Shown here piece after piece: positions 1 through 8,185 of a stretch of 64,000 nt of DNA. Under the pieces are notes generated by a model, which saw only the letters and a list, made by a program, of their open reading frames with translations, did no database searches and was not told the DNA's origin. The DNA is from Fulvivirga sp. M361 (GTDB taxonomy: Bacteria; Bacteroidota; Bacteroidia; Cytophagales; Cyclobacteriaceae), in the NCBI RefSeq assembly GCF_007097395.1, contig NZ_VKDC01000018.1:125036-189035 (forward strand), read 5' to 3'. Numbering within the stretch: position 1 is the first letter of the stretch; the number at the start of each line of letters is the position of its first letter. The position numbers were made by a program, and so were the translations under genes.

Positions 1-71
1 AGCAGGAAATATTACAGAGCAGGTGGATAATGCTCAACAAACCATCTTCTTTAACAACGCTCAGGTAGATC
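1..71 (+). repeat. 71-bp exact direct repeat, copy A (inside RHS core)
   Basis: Identical to 3230-3300 base for base, ending at CAGGTAGATC. It encodes AGNITEQVDNAQQ and following residues of an RHS repeat. The repeat may extend further left beyond the window edge. Confidence 0.95.
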
Positions 72-2005
72 CCCATGGCAAATACACCTACGATGCACTC
101 TATCGCTTACTCAAGGCGGAAGGAAGGGAACTGATCGGATTAAACTCAGCCCCGGGCCCGGGAGATATCAACTTCAACCCACTTCCTGAAAATACCCAGG
201 CGTTAAGACGTTACACACAGGAATATGAATACGATGAAATCGGTAATATCCTGAAAATGATCCACCAGGCCACCGGGGGAAATTGGACCAGGCATTATCA
301 TTATAATTTTATGCAAAACAATTATTTGCTAAGCACCTCACCGGATAATACCCCACCTGCCACTGATCAATACACCTATGATACACATGGAAGTATGCTA
401 TCGATGCCTCACCTCACTTCCATGGCCTGGGATTTTGCTGACCGGTTACAAACGGCTGACCTGGGGGGTGGGGGAATGGCTTATTATGTGTATGATGGGA
501 TTGGAACACGAGTTAGGAAGGTAGTTGAACGAAATGGTGGTGTGAAGGAAGAACGTCTATACCTGACCGATTGGGAGATTTACCGCAAAAGCCAGAGTGG
601 TACGGTACAATTGGAACGAGAGACTTTGCACCTCGGTGATGGTACTGGTAAGATGGTTTTGATTGATACCAAAACCATAGATGGAGGTACTCAGGTAGGT
701 ACTCCCGTAAATGAAATCCGGTATCAACTCTCCAATCATCTGGGATCGGCCACCCTTGAACTTGATGGTACTACAGCCATTATTTCTTATGAAGAATATC
801 ATCCGTTTGGCACAAGCAGTTATAGAAGCGGAAAGAATAGCATGGAGACTTCTTTAAAAAGGTACCGTTATGTGGGAAAAGAACGTGACGAAGAAACTGG
901 ACTATACTATTATGGAGCTCGATACTATGCCAGCTGGTTGGTAAGGTTTGTCAGTACTTATCCTTTGAAAGATGAATACCCGTTTTATACACCTTATCAG
1001 TATGCTGGAAACAGGCCAATCAACAACATGGACTTAGATGGCTTAGAGCCCAATCCTGATACGGATACAAGTTCTCAAAAAAGGACACATACGATCAAAG
1101 AAGGTGATACCTATTGGGGCTTATCACGAAAATTTGGCGTCTCGGTTGATCAATTGCGAACCTGGAATGGATATCCTGATCTTGGCTTACCAATTGGGTC
1201 CGAGTTGATTATAAGCCCTAGCTTGTCAAGTCCGAGAGTCATTGCGGCCTCAGCTAGGAGACCTCTACATGCGGTGAATCAACCCGGAACTTTAAGAGAT
1301 GATCTTCGTTTTGGCGACCTAACAAATCAACAAATTAATGATGAGGCCAGTGATTATTTGATAAATTTAAATAGTATAGATTCAGATAAATCAGACGAAC
1401 AGTTCTTTACTGATTTTCGGCTAATGGCTGCATTAATTTATACAAGTGGAGAAATGGATGAAGTGGTTCAGGATATGATCACATTATTCAGAGATAACAA
1501 CGGAGGACCAATGGGTAGAAACTTTACCGAAGGTGGATATGCGTTGTTTGAGGATGAAAGATTGAATCGAGCAGTGGAAAATAGTGCTGAAGGTCAGCAA
1601 ATGCTAACTACCATAAGTAATCAGATAACAGAACAATTAACTCGCGGGATACATCCGGACAAAATTACAATAGAAGGTTTAAACCGTCCAGCATTTAATG
1701 ATAGGATGGAACATACCTTTTGGGGAGGACTAACCATCGCAATTACCGACACTCAGGCGTTTGATGTAACATTGGAAAATTTAGAGATTAGTAAAGACGG
1801 AACATATTCAGGAGGTTTTACACTTACAATTTATGATCACTTTGGTCTTGACCGCGGAGATGTGACACCAATTTGGAATTTATATATCCAGGCTGGTTTT
1901 AGGGCTTGGTATAGACTGCAACGTGAAACAACGAGGGCTTACCGCCCATTTGTTACAAGGGTGAGTATAACACGTCAATTCTCAGGTACTAAATCTAATG
2001 AATGA
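2..2005 (+). CDS. RHS repeat-associated polymorphic toxin, C-terminal part
   Basis: The reading frame is open at the left edge, so the N-terminal shell is outside the window. The visible part carries YD repeats and the conserved RHS core end (KERDEETGLYYYGARYY, then YQYAGNRPINNMDLDGLEP). After the core comes a variable tip. It starts with a LysM domain at about residues 355-400 from base 23 (GDTYWGLSRKFGVS), which binds peptidoglycan in other proteins. A 230-residue C-terminal domain follows, with FRDNNGG, GLTIAITDTQAF and YDHFGLDRGDV. From memory this resembles the DUF3289 family; the identification is tentative. In this architecture the core forms a shell around a toxic tip delivered to competitor cells. 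LysM plus a lipoprotein partner suggests a cell-envelope target. The stop overlaps the next gene in an ATGA. Confidence 0.85.
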   Translation, partial: AGNITEQVDNAQQTIFFNNAQVDPHGKYTYDALYRLLKAEGRELIGLNSAPGPGDINFNPLPENTQALRRYTQEYEYDEIGNILKMIHQATGGNWTRHYHYNFMQNNYLLSTSPDNTPPATDQYTYDTHGSMLSMPHLTSMAWDFADRLQTADLGGGGMAYYVYDGIGTRVRKVVERNGGVKEERLYLTDWEIYRKSQSGTVQLERETLHLGDGTGKMVLIDTKTIDGGTQVGTPVNEIRYQLSNHLGSATLELDGTTAIISYEEYHPFGTSSYRSGKNSMETSLKRYRYVGKERDEETGLYYYGARYYASWLVRFVSTYPLKDEYPFYTPYQYAGNRPINNMDLDGLEPNPDTDTSSQKRTHTIKEGDTYWGLSRKFGVSVDQLRTWNGYPDLGLPIGSELIISPSLSSPRVIAASARRPLHAVNQPGTLRDDLRFGDLTNQQINDEASDYLINLNSIDSDKSDEQFFTDFRLMAALIYTSGEMDEVVQDMITLFRDNNGGPMGRNFTEGGYALFEDERLNRAVENSAEGQQMLTTISNQITEQLTRGIHPDKITIEGLNRPAFNDRMEHTFWGGLTIAITDTQAFDVTLENLEISKDGTYSGGFTLTIYDHFGLDRGDVTPIWNLYIQAGFRAWYRLQRETTRAYRPFVTRVSITRQFSGTKSNE

Positions 2006-2478
2006 TGAATTTTAAAGGAATATATTGGTTTTTTATTTGTGTTATAATGAATTCCTGTTCAATGGAAAAGCCTCAAATCTATAAACTGGAATCGCATTGT
2101 ACAGAAAAAAAAGAAAATGATTTCACCAAAATAACTGAGGTATTTTTAATTAGCAATGCTCCAAAGGAGGAGTATCAGCTTAAAGATTTTATTGAAGTTT
2201 TTAATCAAGTATCTCGTATGAAGGACTGTGGGTCTGATAGAAATATTATTAGAATAAGAAATTTCTACTATGAAACTAAAGAACTTAATAAAGACTTTAA
2301 GGATAAAAACCCTGAAGAATCCGGATATTTTGAAAAAGTTGATCTGGCGCATTACTCTTCTGAAAAATTTTACGAGAGTTATTGGATATCTGGCAAATAT
2401 TTAAGTGGTTATAATACTTCATATATCAAAGATAAAGTTGGTGAAACAAACCATTACAAACTTAAATGTTCAAAATGA
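2002..2478 (+). CDS. small lipoprotein, candidate immunity protein for the RHS tip
   Basis: This 158-residue protein has an N-terminal hydrophobic stretch and a lipobox-like Cys (CVIMNSCS), so it is probably anchored in a periplasm-facing membrane leaflet. The rest is charged and matches no family I recognise. Its ATG overlaps the stop of the RHS gene (ATGA), which implies coupled translation. A small unique gene directly after a polymorphic toxin tip is the usual place for the cognate immunity gene. A lipoprotein form would fit a toxin acting in the periplasm or on the wall. The coding sequence is AT-richer than the RHS core, typical of recently shuffled tip/immunity pairs. The immunity role is inferred from position only. 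Confidence 0.65.
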   Translation: MMNFKGIYWFFICVIMNSCSMEKPQIYKLESHCTEKKENDFTKITEVFLISNAPKEEYQLKDFIEVFNQVSRMKDCGSDRNIIRIRNFYYETKELNKDFKDKNPEESGYFEKVDLAHYSSEKFYESYWISGKYLSGYNTSYIKDKVGETNHYKLKCSK

Positions 2479-2764
2479 TCTATTTTCTAATGGATCTCTA
2501 ACGAGGTGCTGTGTTAGCCGGTTGCATATGGCTTTTGCATACGTATGAATGGGTTTTCTTGTCCAGAAGTGAAGCTATCAGTCTAAACGGCACGCATAAT
2601 CTAGTAGGGTATGATCTCAGATAGACCAATGTTTTATACGTTAAGTAGATGGTTTTATTATGCCCCTAAACGATACATAAGCATTTGACATCCCCCACTA
2701 GTTTAAGTATGATCGGAGCATTTACTTAATTCTATAGATCGTGACAAGTTTATGAACTTGCTCG
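2479..2764. other. intergenic stretch between immunity gene and orphan RHS fragment
   Basis: No open reading frame of note, no clear terminator and no recognisable insertion-sequence end was seen. It is probably scar sequence from the rearrangement that displaced the RHS fragment. Confidence 0.5.
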
Positions 2765-3362
2765 TATGGATTTGATTTTGAAGGAAATCTACTGGAAAGT
2801 TCGCGTCAATACGCTAAAGAATACAAAACCACACCGGACTGGTCTGCACTTCCCGGAGCAACCGATGCGATGGCAGTAGCCACTCCCTTATTAGAAAGCG
2901 AAACCTTTACTCAGCAGATGCAATATGACGCCCCGAACCGACCGGTGTCCATGACTATGCCGGATAACTCGGTGGTCCGGCCTGCTTACAACGAAACCAA
3001 TCTGTTAGAAAGCGTAGAAGCTAATTTGCGAGGCTCAGGCACAGCGACTTCTTTTGTTACCAACATCGATTACAATGCCAGGGGCCAAAGAGAGAAAATC
3101 GCCTATGGTAATTAATGGTAGCCAAACAAAATACACTTACGACCCGAACACCTTCAGACTTACACGACTTCTCACCACAAGAAATACCGGAGCAGACATA
3201 CTTCAGGACTTGAACTATGTATTCGATGCAGCAGGAAATATTACAGAGCAGGTGGATAATGCTCAACAAACCATCTTCTTTAACAACGCTCAGGTAGATC
3301 GGAGTTTGATAGGAACGTACCTTCGCAACGGTCAGCTAGAAGGAAGTTGGAAGCCTCGCTAA
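2765..3362 (+). pseudogene. orphan RHS core fragment, frameshifted
   Basis: Translation from about 2765 gives a typical Bacteroidetes RHS segment (FDFEGNLLESSRQYAKEYK, then TPDWSALPGA), continuing to the stop at 3115. The downstream frame (SQTKYTYDPNTFRLTRL, then DAAGNITEQVD) carries on the same protein. At 3108-3117 the sequence has a TAAT tandem duplication; removing four bases restores one frame (AYGNGSQTKYTYD). The fragment has no start or signal peptide and ends shortly after the 71-bp repeat with an unrelated 20-residue tail. It is a displaced piece of an RHS gene, useful only as a recombination donor. Confidence 0.85.
3230..3300 (+). repeat. 71-bp exact direct repeat, copy B (orphan RHS fragment)
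   Basis: Identical to 1-71. Divergence from copy A begins at 3301, inside an RHS repeat and not at the conserved core/tip border. Confidence 0.95.
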
Positions 3363-3444
3363 AGGCTTCTATGCCGATGTACTACTTCCTAATGACCTAG
3401 AGGAACAATTCAATATCCCTATTCAAGGAACAATCAAAAAATGA
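3340..3444 (+). pseudogene. possible remnant of an old RHS toxin tip
   Basis: After an in-frame stop at 3337-3339 the frame stays open for about 34 codons (AKGFYADVLLPNDLEEQF, then IPIQGTIKK) and ends at a TGA inside the stem of the next terminator. Position after a displaced RHS core suggests the last part of a former tip protein. No homology was tested. Confidence 0.35.
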
Positions 3445-3462
3445 CCAAGGTTGGTCATTTTT
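3437..3462 (+). terminator. rho-independent terminator after orphan RHS fragment
   Basis: Inverted repeat AAAAATGACCAA / TTGGTCATTTTT around GG, with the T-rich arm on the plus strand. Its core CCAAGGTTGG recurs in the hairpin at 30915-30938. Confidence 0.7.
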
Positions 3463-3604
3463 CATGAGAGGTGGCATTATTAATTTCGAATAATAAATAA
3501 GAGTGAATATTTAATCAGTTAATACATCCATTCAATAAGTATGGATTGAAAGTATCAATGGTGATTCTTAACCTCACTGTTCATGTTGCCTTGCATATCT
3601 ATTA

Positions 3605-5398
3605 ATGAATAACGAAATGAGTATCAGATTTTTTTTATATCTATCCGCAGCATCGGCTATACTTTTTTTTCGATGTGGAGATGATGACAATGTAGGACCT
3701 GAAAACGAAGCTCCAACCATAACAGCACAATCTTTTAATGTTTCAGAAGCGGAGGAACCTGGTAAGGTATTTGGCACTGTTACCGCAAAAGATGCTGAAG
3801 AAGATGAACTCACCTTCAGTATCAAAACCAATGATGAAGATTTGTTTTCTATAAGCAATTCCGGAGACCTTAGCCTTGCAAGTGGTAAAAGCCTGGATTT
3901 CGAGACTAAAAATAAGCATGTTATTACCGTTTCAGCTAGTGATGGAGAGTTATCTGCCTCTGCTGATATTACGATCACTGTGACGGATATAAATGAAAAC
4001 GTTGCACCGGATATCCAGGCCATGATGTTCACTGTTCCTGAAAACATTACTTCTATGGAGGAAATCGGCGTACTAGTCGCTACTGACGCTGATGGAGATA
4101 AACTTACCTTTTCACTTAAAGAACCCGGCATCTTCGATGGATTATTTACTTTATCGGATCAGGAAGAAAAAACAGTTTTGAAATTAGCCGAAGGCAAAAT
4201 GTTGGACTATGAAACCACCACAAGTTATAGCCTGACGGTTGTTGTATCTGATGGGATGCTCAGTGCAGAAGGGATGGTCGATATCACGGTCGAAGATGTT
4301 GATGAAGAAAGTTTCATTACAAAATGGGAAACTACAGTTGATAATCAGGAGATAAGCATGGTAACCGATGGCAGCTATACCTATAGCTATGACATAGATT
4401 GGGGAGATGGAACCATAGAAACGGGTCTATCAGAAGCCCCCTCTCATCAGTATATAAATTCAGGTACATATGAGATAGCTATACGAGGCAGATTCCCGGC
4501 ATTCAGCCTGAATGATAATAATGATGCGATCCAGGAGATCCTTCAATGGGGTACTATTGAATGGCAAAGCATGAAAGGAACTTTTTCCAGTTGCAGCAAT
4601 GTCATATCCACCGCTAAAGACACACCTGACCTGTCGTCAGTGACGGATATGGAGGGAATGTTCTCTGGCGCTTCTTCATTCAATGGCGATTTAAGTAGGT
4701 GGGATGTAAGTGCGGTTACGAATATGAGGAATATGTTTGCCGCAGCAACTTCGTTCAATGGAAGTGTAAGTACCTGGAACACGAGTTCTGTCAGAGATAT
4801 GTCGCAAATGTTCTCATCTGCAGTGGTATTTAATCAGGAAATTGGTTCGTGGAATGTGGAGAATGTGGTCGATATGTCCAGAATGTTTGATGAGGCGCTG
4901 GTTTTTAATCAGGATATAGGTGGTTGGAATGTAAAGTCTGTAGAAAATATGTCAGGAATGTTCGATGATGCCTATGCTTTTAATCAAGATATAGGCTCGT
5001 GGAAAGTAGGTTCTGTAACTAATATGTCAGGTATGTTATCTGATGCTCGTTCATTTAATCAGGATTTAAGTCAATGGGATGTAAGTGAGGTAACTAATAT
5101 GAGTTTCATGTTTTCAAATGCCTTGGTCTTTAACCAAAATATTGGAGCCTGGGATTTAAGTTCTGTCCGCTTTGCGGGTAGTATGTTAAACAATTGTGCA
5201 CTTTCCATAGCTAACTACGCATTGACCCTTGAAGGTTGGTCTGAAGGGCCAAATACTCCCAACAACATTGAAATTGGTGTTCAGGGACTGAAATATTGTG
5301 AGCGCGGGGAAACAGCCAGAGAAATGCTCATTGACGATAGGTTCTGGAGATTTGTCAATGATGATTTCGCCTCGAATGAAGAATGCAACAACCAGTGA
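3605..5398 (+). CDS. cadherin/PKD/BspA-repeat surface lipoprotein (copy 1)
   Basis: The 597-residue protein starts with a short signal peptide and a lipobox Cys (LFFRCGDDD). Two cadherin-like domains follow at about residues 35-130 and 135-235 ([31 protein letters not shown]). A PKD-like domain lies at about 240-300 (YDIDWGDGTIETG). From about 345 to 530 there are roughly eight 25-residue DUF285/BspA-type repeats of the form F-N-Q-D-I-G-x-W-x-V-x-x-V-x-x-M-x-x-M-F. The end has CERGETAREML. Such proteins are usually surface exposed and bind host or matrix ligands. The next gene is a close paralogue, so the pair arose by tandem duplication. The ligand is unknown. Confidence 0.85.
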   Translation: MNNEMSIRFFLYLSAASAILFFRCGDDDNVGPENEAPTITAQSFNVSEAEEPGKVFGTVTAKDAEEDELTFSIKTNDEDLFSISNSGDLSLASGKSLDFETKNKHVITVSASDGELSASADITITVTDINENVAPDIQAMMFTVPENITSMEEIGVLVATDADGDKLTFSLKEPGIFDGLFTLSDQEEKTVLKLAEGKMLDYETTTSYSLTVVVSDGMLSAEGMVDITVEDVDEESFITKWETTVDNQEISMVTDGSYTYSYDIDWGDGTIETGLSEAPSHQYINSGTYEIAIRGRFPAFSLNDNNDAIQEILQWGTIEWQSMKGTFSSCSNVISTAKDTPDLSSVTDMEGMFSGASSFNGDLSRWDVSAVTNMRNMFAAATSFNGSVSTWNTSSVRDMSQMFSSAVVFNQEIGSWNVENVVDMSRMFDEALVFNQDIGGWNVKSVENMSGMFDDAYAFNQDIGSWKVGSVTNMSGMLSDARSFNQDLSQWDVSEVTNMSFMFSNALVFNQNIGAWDLSSVRFAGSMLNNCALSIANYALTLEGWSEGPNTPNNIEIGVQGLKYCERGETAREMLIDDRFWRFVNDDFASNEECNNQ

Positions 5399-5546
5399 TT
5401 ATCTCCCGCTCTGTAGCTTTAGTATATCGTCACTATCCGGTGGGTCACTACAAATTAAAGTCGTGAAATGATCTGTTCATTATCCATACGACCGATTTAC
5501 CCTATGTATGGTCAAGCACTCTAGACTACATTTTATGTTGGTTTGA

Positions 5547-7571
5547 ATGCTATTTTTTTATTTAACCATTAAATTTTTTAAAATGAATTCTTTACAAAAC
5601 AGCTTGAAAAAGAGGCTTATGCATGATGCTACGTGTTCAATTTCAGGCAGTTATCAAAGTATAGCAAGAAGAGCCCTCGTGCACTTATCTCAAGCGTATG
5701 ACTTAATACCCAAATTCTTACTTTTAATTTTTTCGTCATTCCTCATAATAAGCTGTGGAGATGATGACAGTGTAGAGCCTGAAAACGAAGCGCCAGTTGT
5801 CATAGCACAGTCATTTAATGTGTCTGAGACGCTGGAATCTGGTAATGTGTTTGGAACGGTGGTAGCAAATGATCCTGAGGAAGATGAACTGACCTTTAGT
5901 ATCAACACCAATGATGAGGATCTGTTTACGATAAGCAAGACAGGAGGTCTGAGCCTGGCACAGGGCAAAAGCTTAGATTTTGAAACTAAGAATAAACATG
6001 TTATTACCGTGTCAGTAAGCGATGAAAAACAATCTTCGAATGCTGAAATTACAATAAATGTCACCGATGTAGACGAGAATGTAGCCCCTGAGATGGAGGA
6101 CCTGACTTTTACAATTCCCGAGGACTACACTCCCAGCGAAGTGATCGGTATTCTTAAAGCCACGGATTCTGATGGAGATGACCTTACTTATGCCTTAAAA
6201 GACCCTGATGTCTTTAATGGAATATTCATTCTTACGAATCTGGAAGGTGAGACGGTGTTAAAGTTAGTTGAAGGAACCGTGTTGGATTATGAATCAGAAA
6301 ATAGCTATTCATTGACAGTGATTGTATCTGATGGTGTGTTGAGTACCGAGGGTACCGTTAATATCCTATTAACAGATGTTGACGAAGCCGCCGGGTTTAT
6401 TACGAAATGGCAAATTGAGGAAGATGATAAAACAATAACGGTTGGTATTAATGATAATCACACCTATAATTTTAATATAAATTGGGGGGATGGAACTGCC
6501 GAGCGAGGGTTGACTGTTGCCCCGTCCCATACATATAGTGAAGAGGGAACATATTTAGTAACCATCACAGGTGATTTCCCGGCTATATGGTCCGATGGGG
6601 ATGTTCAAAACCAATCGCTTCTGGAAGTGGTTCAGTGGGGTAAGCAAGAGTGGAAAACGATGGCTTCCGCATTTGAATCTTGTACTCGTCTAAAAGTAAC
6701 CGCGACCGATGTTCCGGATTTATCATCAGTCACTGATATGAGTCACATGTTTTTCAAGGCTTCTTCATTGAGTGGAGATTTAAGTCAATGGGATGTTAGC
6801 AGAGTTACGAAAATGACAAGAACATTCCAGGGATGCAGGTCCTTTAATGGAGATCTGAGTAATTGGAAGGTGGGCTCAGTGACAACGATGTTTGGAATGT
6901 TCGCCGATGCCGCAGCATTCAATCAGGATATTAGTTCCTGGCAAGTGGGCAGTGTTATAGATATGACTGCTATGTTTGGTGGAGCGACTTCATTTAATCA
7001 AGATATAGGTGAATGGGATGTTAGCTCAGTGACCAATATGAATGGTATGTTTGATAAAGCCACTTCGTTCAACCAGGATATCGGAGGTTGGAACACTCAA
7101 TCGCTTGTGAGTGCACGTGGTATGTTTCAATTTTCCGAAGCATTTAATCAGGACCTAAATGAATGGGAGGTAGGTTCTATGACAGATATGTCTTTTATGT
7201 TCTCGCAAGCTACTTCCTTTAATCAAAGTTTGAGCAACTGGGATGTAAGTAAAGTAAAAAACATGGAGTTTATGTTTCAACTATGTAATTCTTTTGATCA
7301 ATCACTGGGTAACTGGGACATTCGCTTAGTAGAAAGAATGAAAGGAATGTTTAATGGCGCAGGTTTGTCCACGGCAAGTTATGATTTTACGCTGGATGGA
7401 TGGTCAAGACTTCAAAATGTTCCTAAAAACATTGAATTGGGGGCGAGAGATCTCAATTATTGTAATATTGGTGAGACTGCACGAAGTAAATTGATGAATG
7501 ATCACGGGTGGACTTTTACAGAAGATAAACGTGGCGACGCTTCTGCTTGTAGTGTTATAAGCTTTCCATAA
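5547..7571 (+). CDS. cadherin/PKD/BspA-repeat surface lipoprotein (copy 2)
   Basis: This is a 674-residue paralogue of the preceding gene with the same domain order: lipobox ([10 protein letters not shown], Cys near residue 69), two cadherin-like domains, a PKD-like domain ([13 protein letters not shown]) and about eight BspA-type repeats from about 395 to 590. The sequence before the hydrophobic signal is unusually long (about 50 residues). The real start may be ATG 5583 or GTG 5679, the latter giving a normal-length lipoprotein signal. Conservation is strongest in the cadherin part and lower in the repeats, consistent with repeat diversification. A separate promoter in the 148-bp gap is possible but not identified. 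Confidence 0.82.
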   Translation: MLFFYLTIKFFKMNSLQNSLKKRLMHDATCSISGSYQSIARRALVHLSQAYDLIPKFLLLIFSSFLIISCGDDDSVEPENEAPVVIAQSFNVSETLESGNVFGTVVANDPEEDELTFSINTNDEDLFTISKTGGLSLAQGKSLDFETKNKHVITVSVSDEKQSSNAEITINVTDVDENVAPEMEDLTFTIPEDYTPSEVIGILKATDSDGDDLTYALKDPDVFNGIFILTNLEGETVLKLVEGTVLDYESENSYSLTVIVSDGVLSTEGTVNILLTDVDEAAGFITKWQIEEDDKTITVGINDNHTYNFNINWGDGTAERGLTVAPSHTYSEEGTYLVTITGDFPAIWSDGDVQNQSLLEVVQWGKQEWKTMASAFESCTRLKVTATDVPDLSSVTDMSHMFFKASSLSGDLSQWDVSRVTKMTRTFQGCRSFNGDLSNWKVGSVTTMFGMFADAAAFNQDISSWQVGSVIDMTAMFGGATSFNQDIGEWDVSSVTNMNGMFDKATSFNQDIGGWNTQSLVSARGMFQFSEAFNQDLNEWEVGSMTDMSFMFSQATSFNQSLSNWDVSKVKNMEFMFQLCNSFDQSLGNWDIRLVERMKGMFNGAGLSTASYDFTLDGWSRLQNVPKNIELGARDLNYCNIGETARSKLMNDHGWTFTEDKRGDASACSVISFP

Positions 7572-7676
7572 TGATTAAGCCTGACTATTTATAGTTAAAA
7601 TCTTGCAGATTCTTCATTATATAGGGAGAATCTGTATATCATGTTTACAACGTCAGTTTGATCTGTAACAGGACAT

Positions 7677-8010
7677 ATGGACAATGCCGAGAAAAGACTG
7701 GCAAACTTTACCACTAGTATGCCAGGCTTTTTAAACTACTTACCAACCCGGGACGAATGGAACCGTGATGCAATAAAAGGGGACATCGAAGTAAAATTTG
7801 GTAAGGAAACGGTGGTGAAGAACAACGGATACAATAGGCACTGGAGAAACGCGTACAAAAGAGACTAAGCTAGCTGGAAAAGATCTAAACTGTAAAATCG
7901 ATCTTTGAGATATCCTTGACGAACGTTGTCAGAGCCAAAAATCAACCTTGTCCCGGACAAATGACCCTACATATGGCTGGGATTTGGTAAAACAAGAGCT
8001 AAACACGCTG
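7677..8010 (+). pseudogene. remnant of a second copy of the subtilisin-like/HlyD-like gene junction
   Basis: Codons from 7677 encode MPGFLNYLPTRDEWN and EVKFGKE, matching MPGFSNYLPSRDEWN and EAKFGKE at the C-terminus of the gene ending at 14380. The similarity continues past the stop: GCTGGAAAAGATCTAA, a TAAAATCG block, TTTGTCCCG/CTTGTCCCG, a GGTAAAA block and CACGCTGCT all recur in order at about 14360-14515. That covers the 3' end of the convergent HlyD-like gene as well (RDKVDFW against RDKTGFW on the minus strand). So a segment spanning two genes was duplicated and then lost its upstream parts. The small frame itself is probably not a functional gene. Confidence 0.8.
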
Positions 8011-8164
8011 CTGTTGATAGTGTTGGAAGGTACTTTCCAAATTCTTGTACGCTTAATGGAAGAAAACTGAATGAGGAAAGAAATATGAATATAGCAAAAG
8101 GCACATTAGAAAAGATACTGTGCAAAAGCTACGAACTCCAACGTTAAGATATTAATAAATTCTA

Positions 8165-8185
8165 TACATTTGCAACAATGTTGCA
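8165..8185 (+). promoter_or_regulatory. promoter -7 box plus Fur/Zur-like operator at the TonB receptor start
   Basis: TACATTTG (8165-8172) fits the Bacteroidetes -7 consensus TAnnTTTG. It overlaps the near-perfect inverted repeat TGCAACAATGTTGCA (8171-8185). The annotated ATG (8178) lies inside the operator, so the transcript would begin at or near the start codon. Zinc-dependent repression by a Zur-type regulator is inferred from the genes served. Confidence 0.7.

Noticed and set aside
557-802. Minus-strand frame inside the RHS gene
   Set aside because: It is the complement of RHS coding sequence with no signal of its own; many similar antisense frames elsewhere were dropped for the same reason.
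2479-2764. Insertion-sequence remnant as cause of the RHS break
   Set aside because: No terminal inverted repeats, target duplications or transposase-like codons were seen.
7677-7868. Independent 63-residue gene
   Set aside because: It is a fragment of the tail of the gene at 13154 and similarity continues through non-coding sequence, so it is a duplicate remnant.
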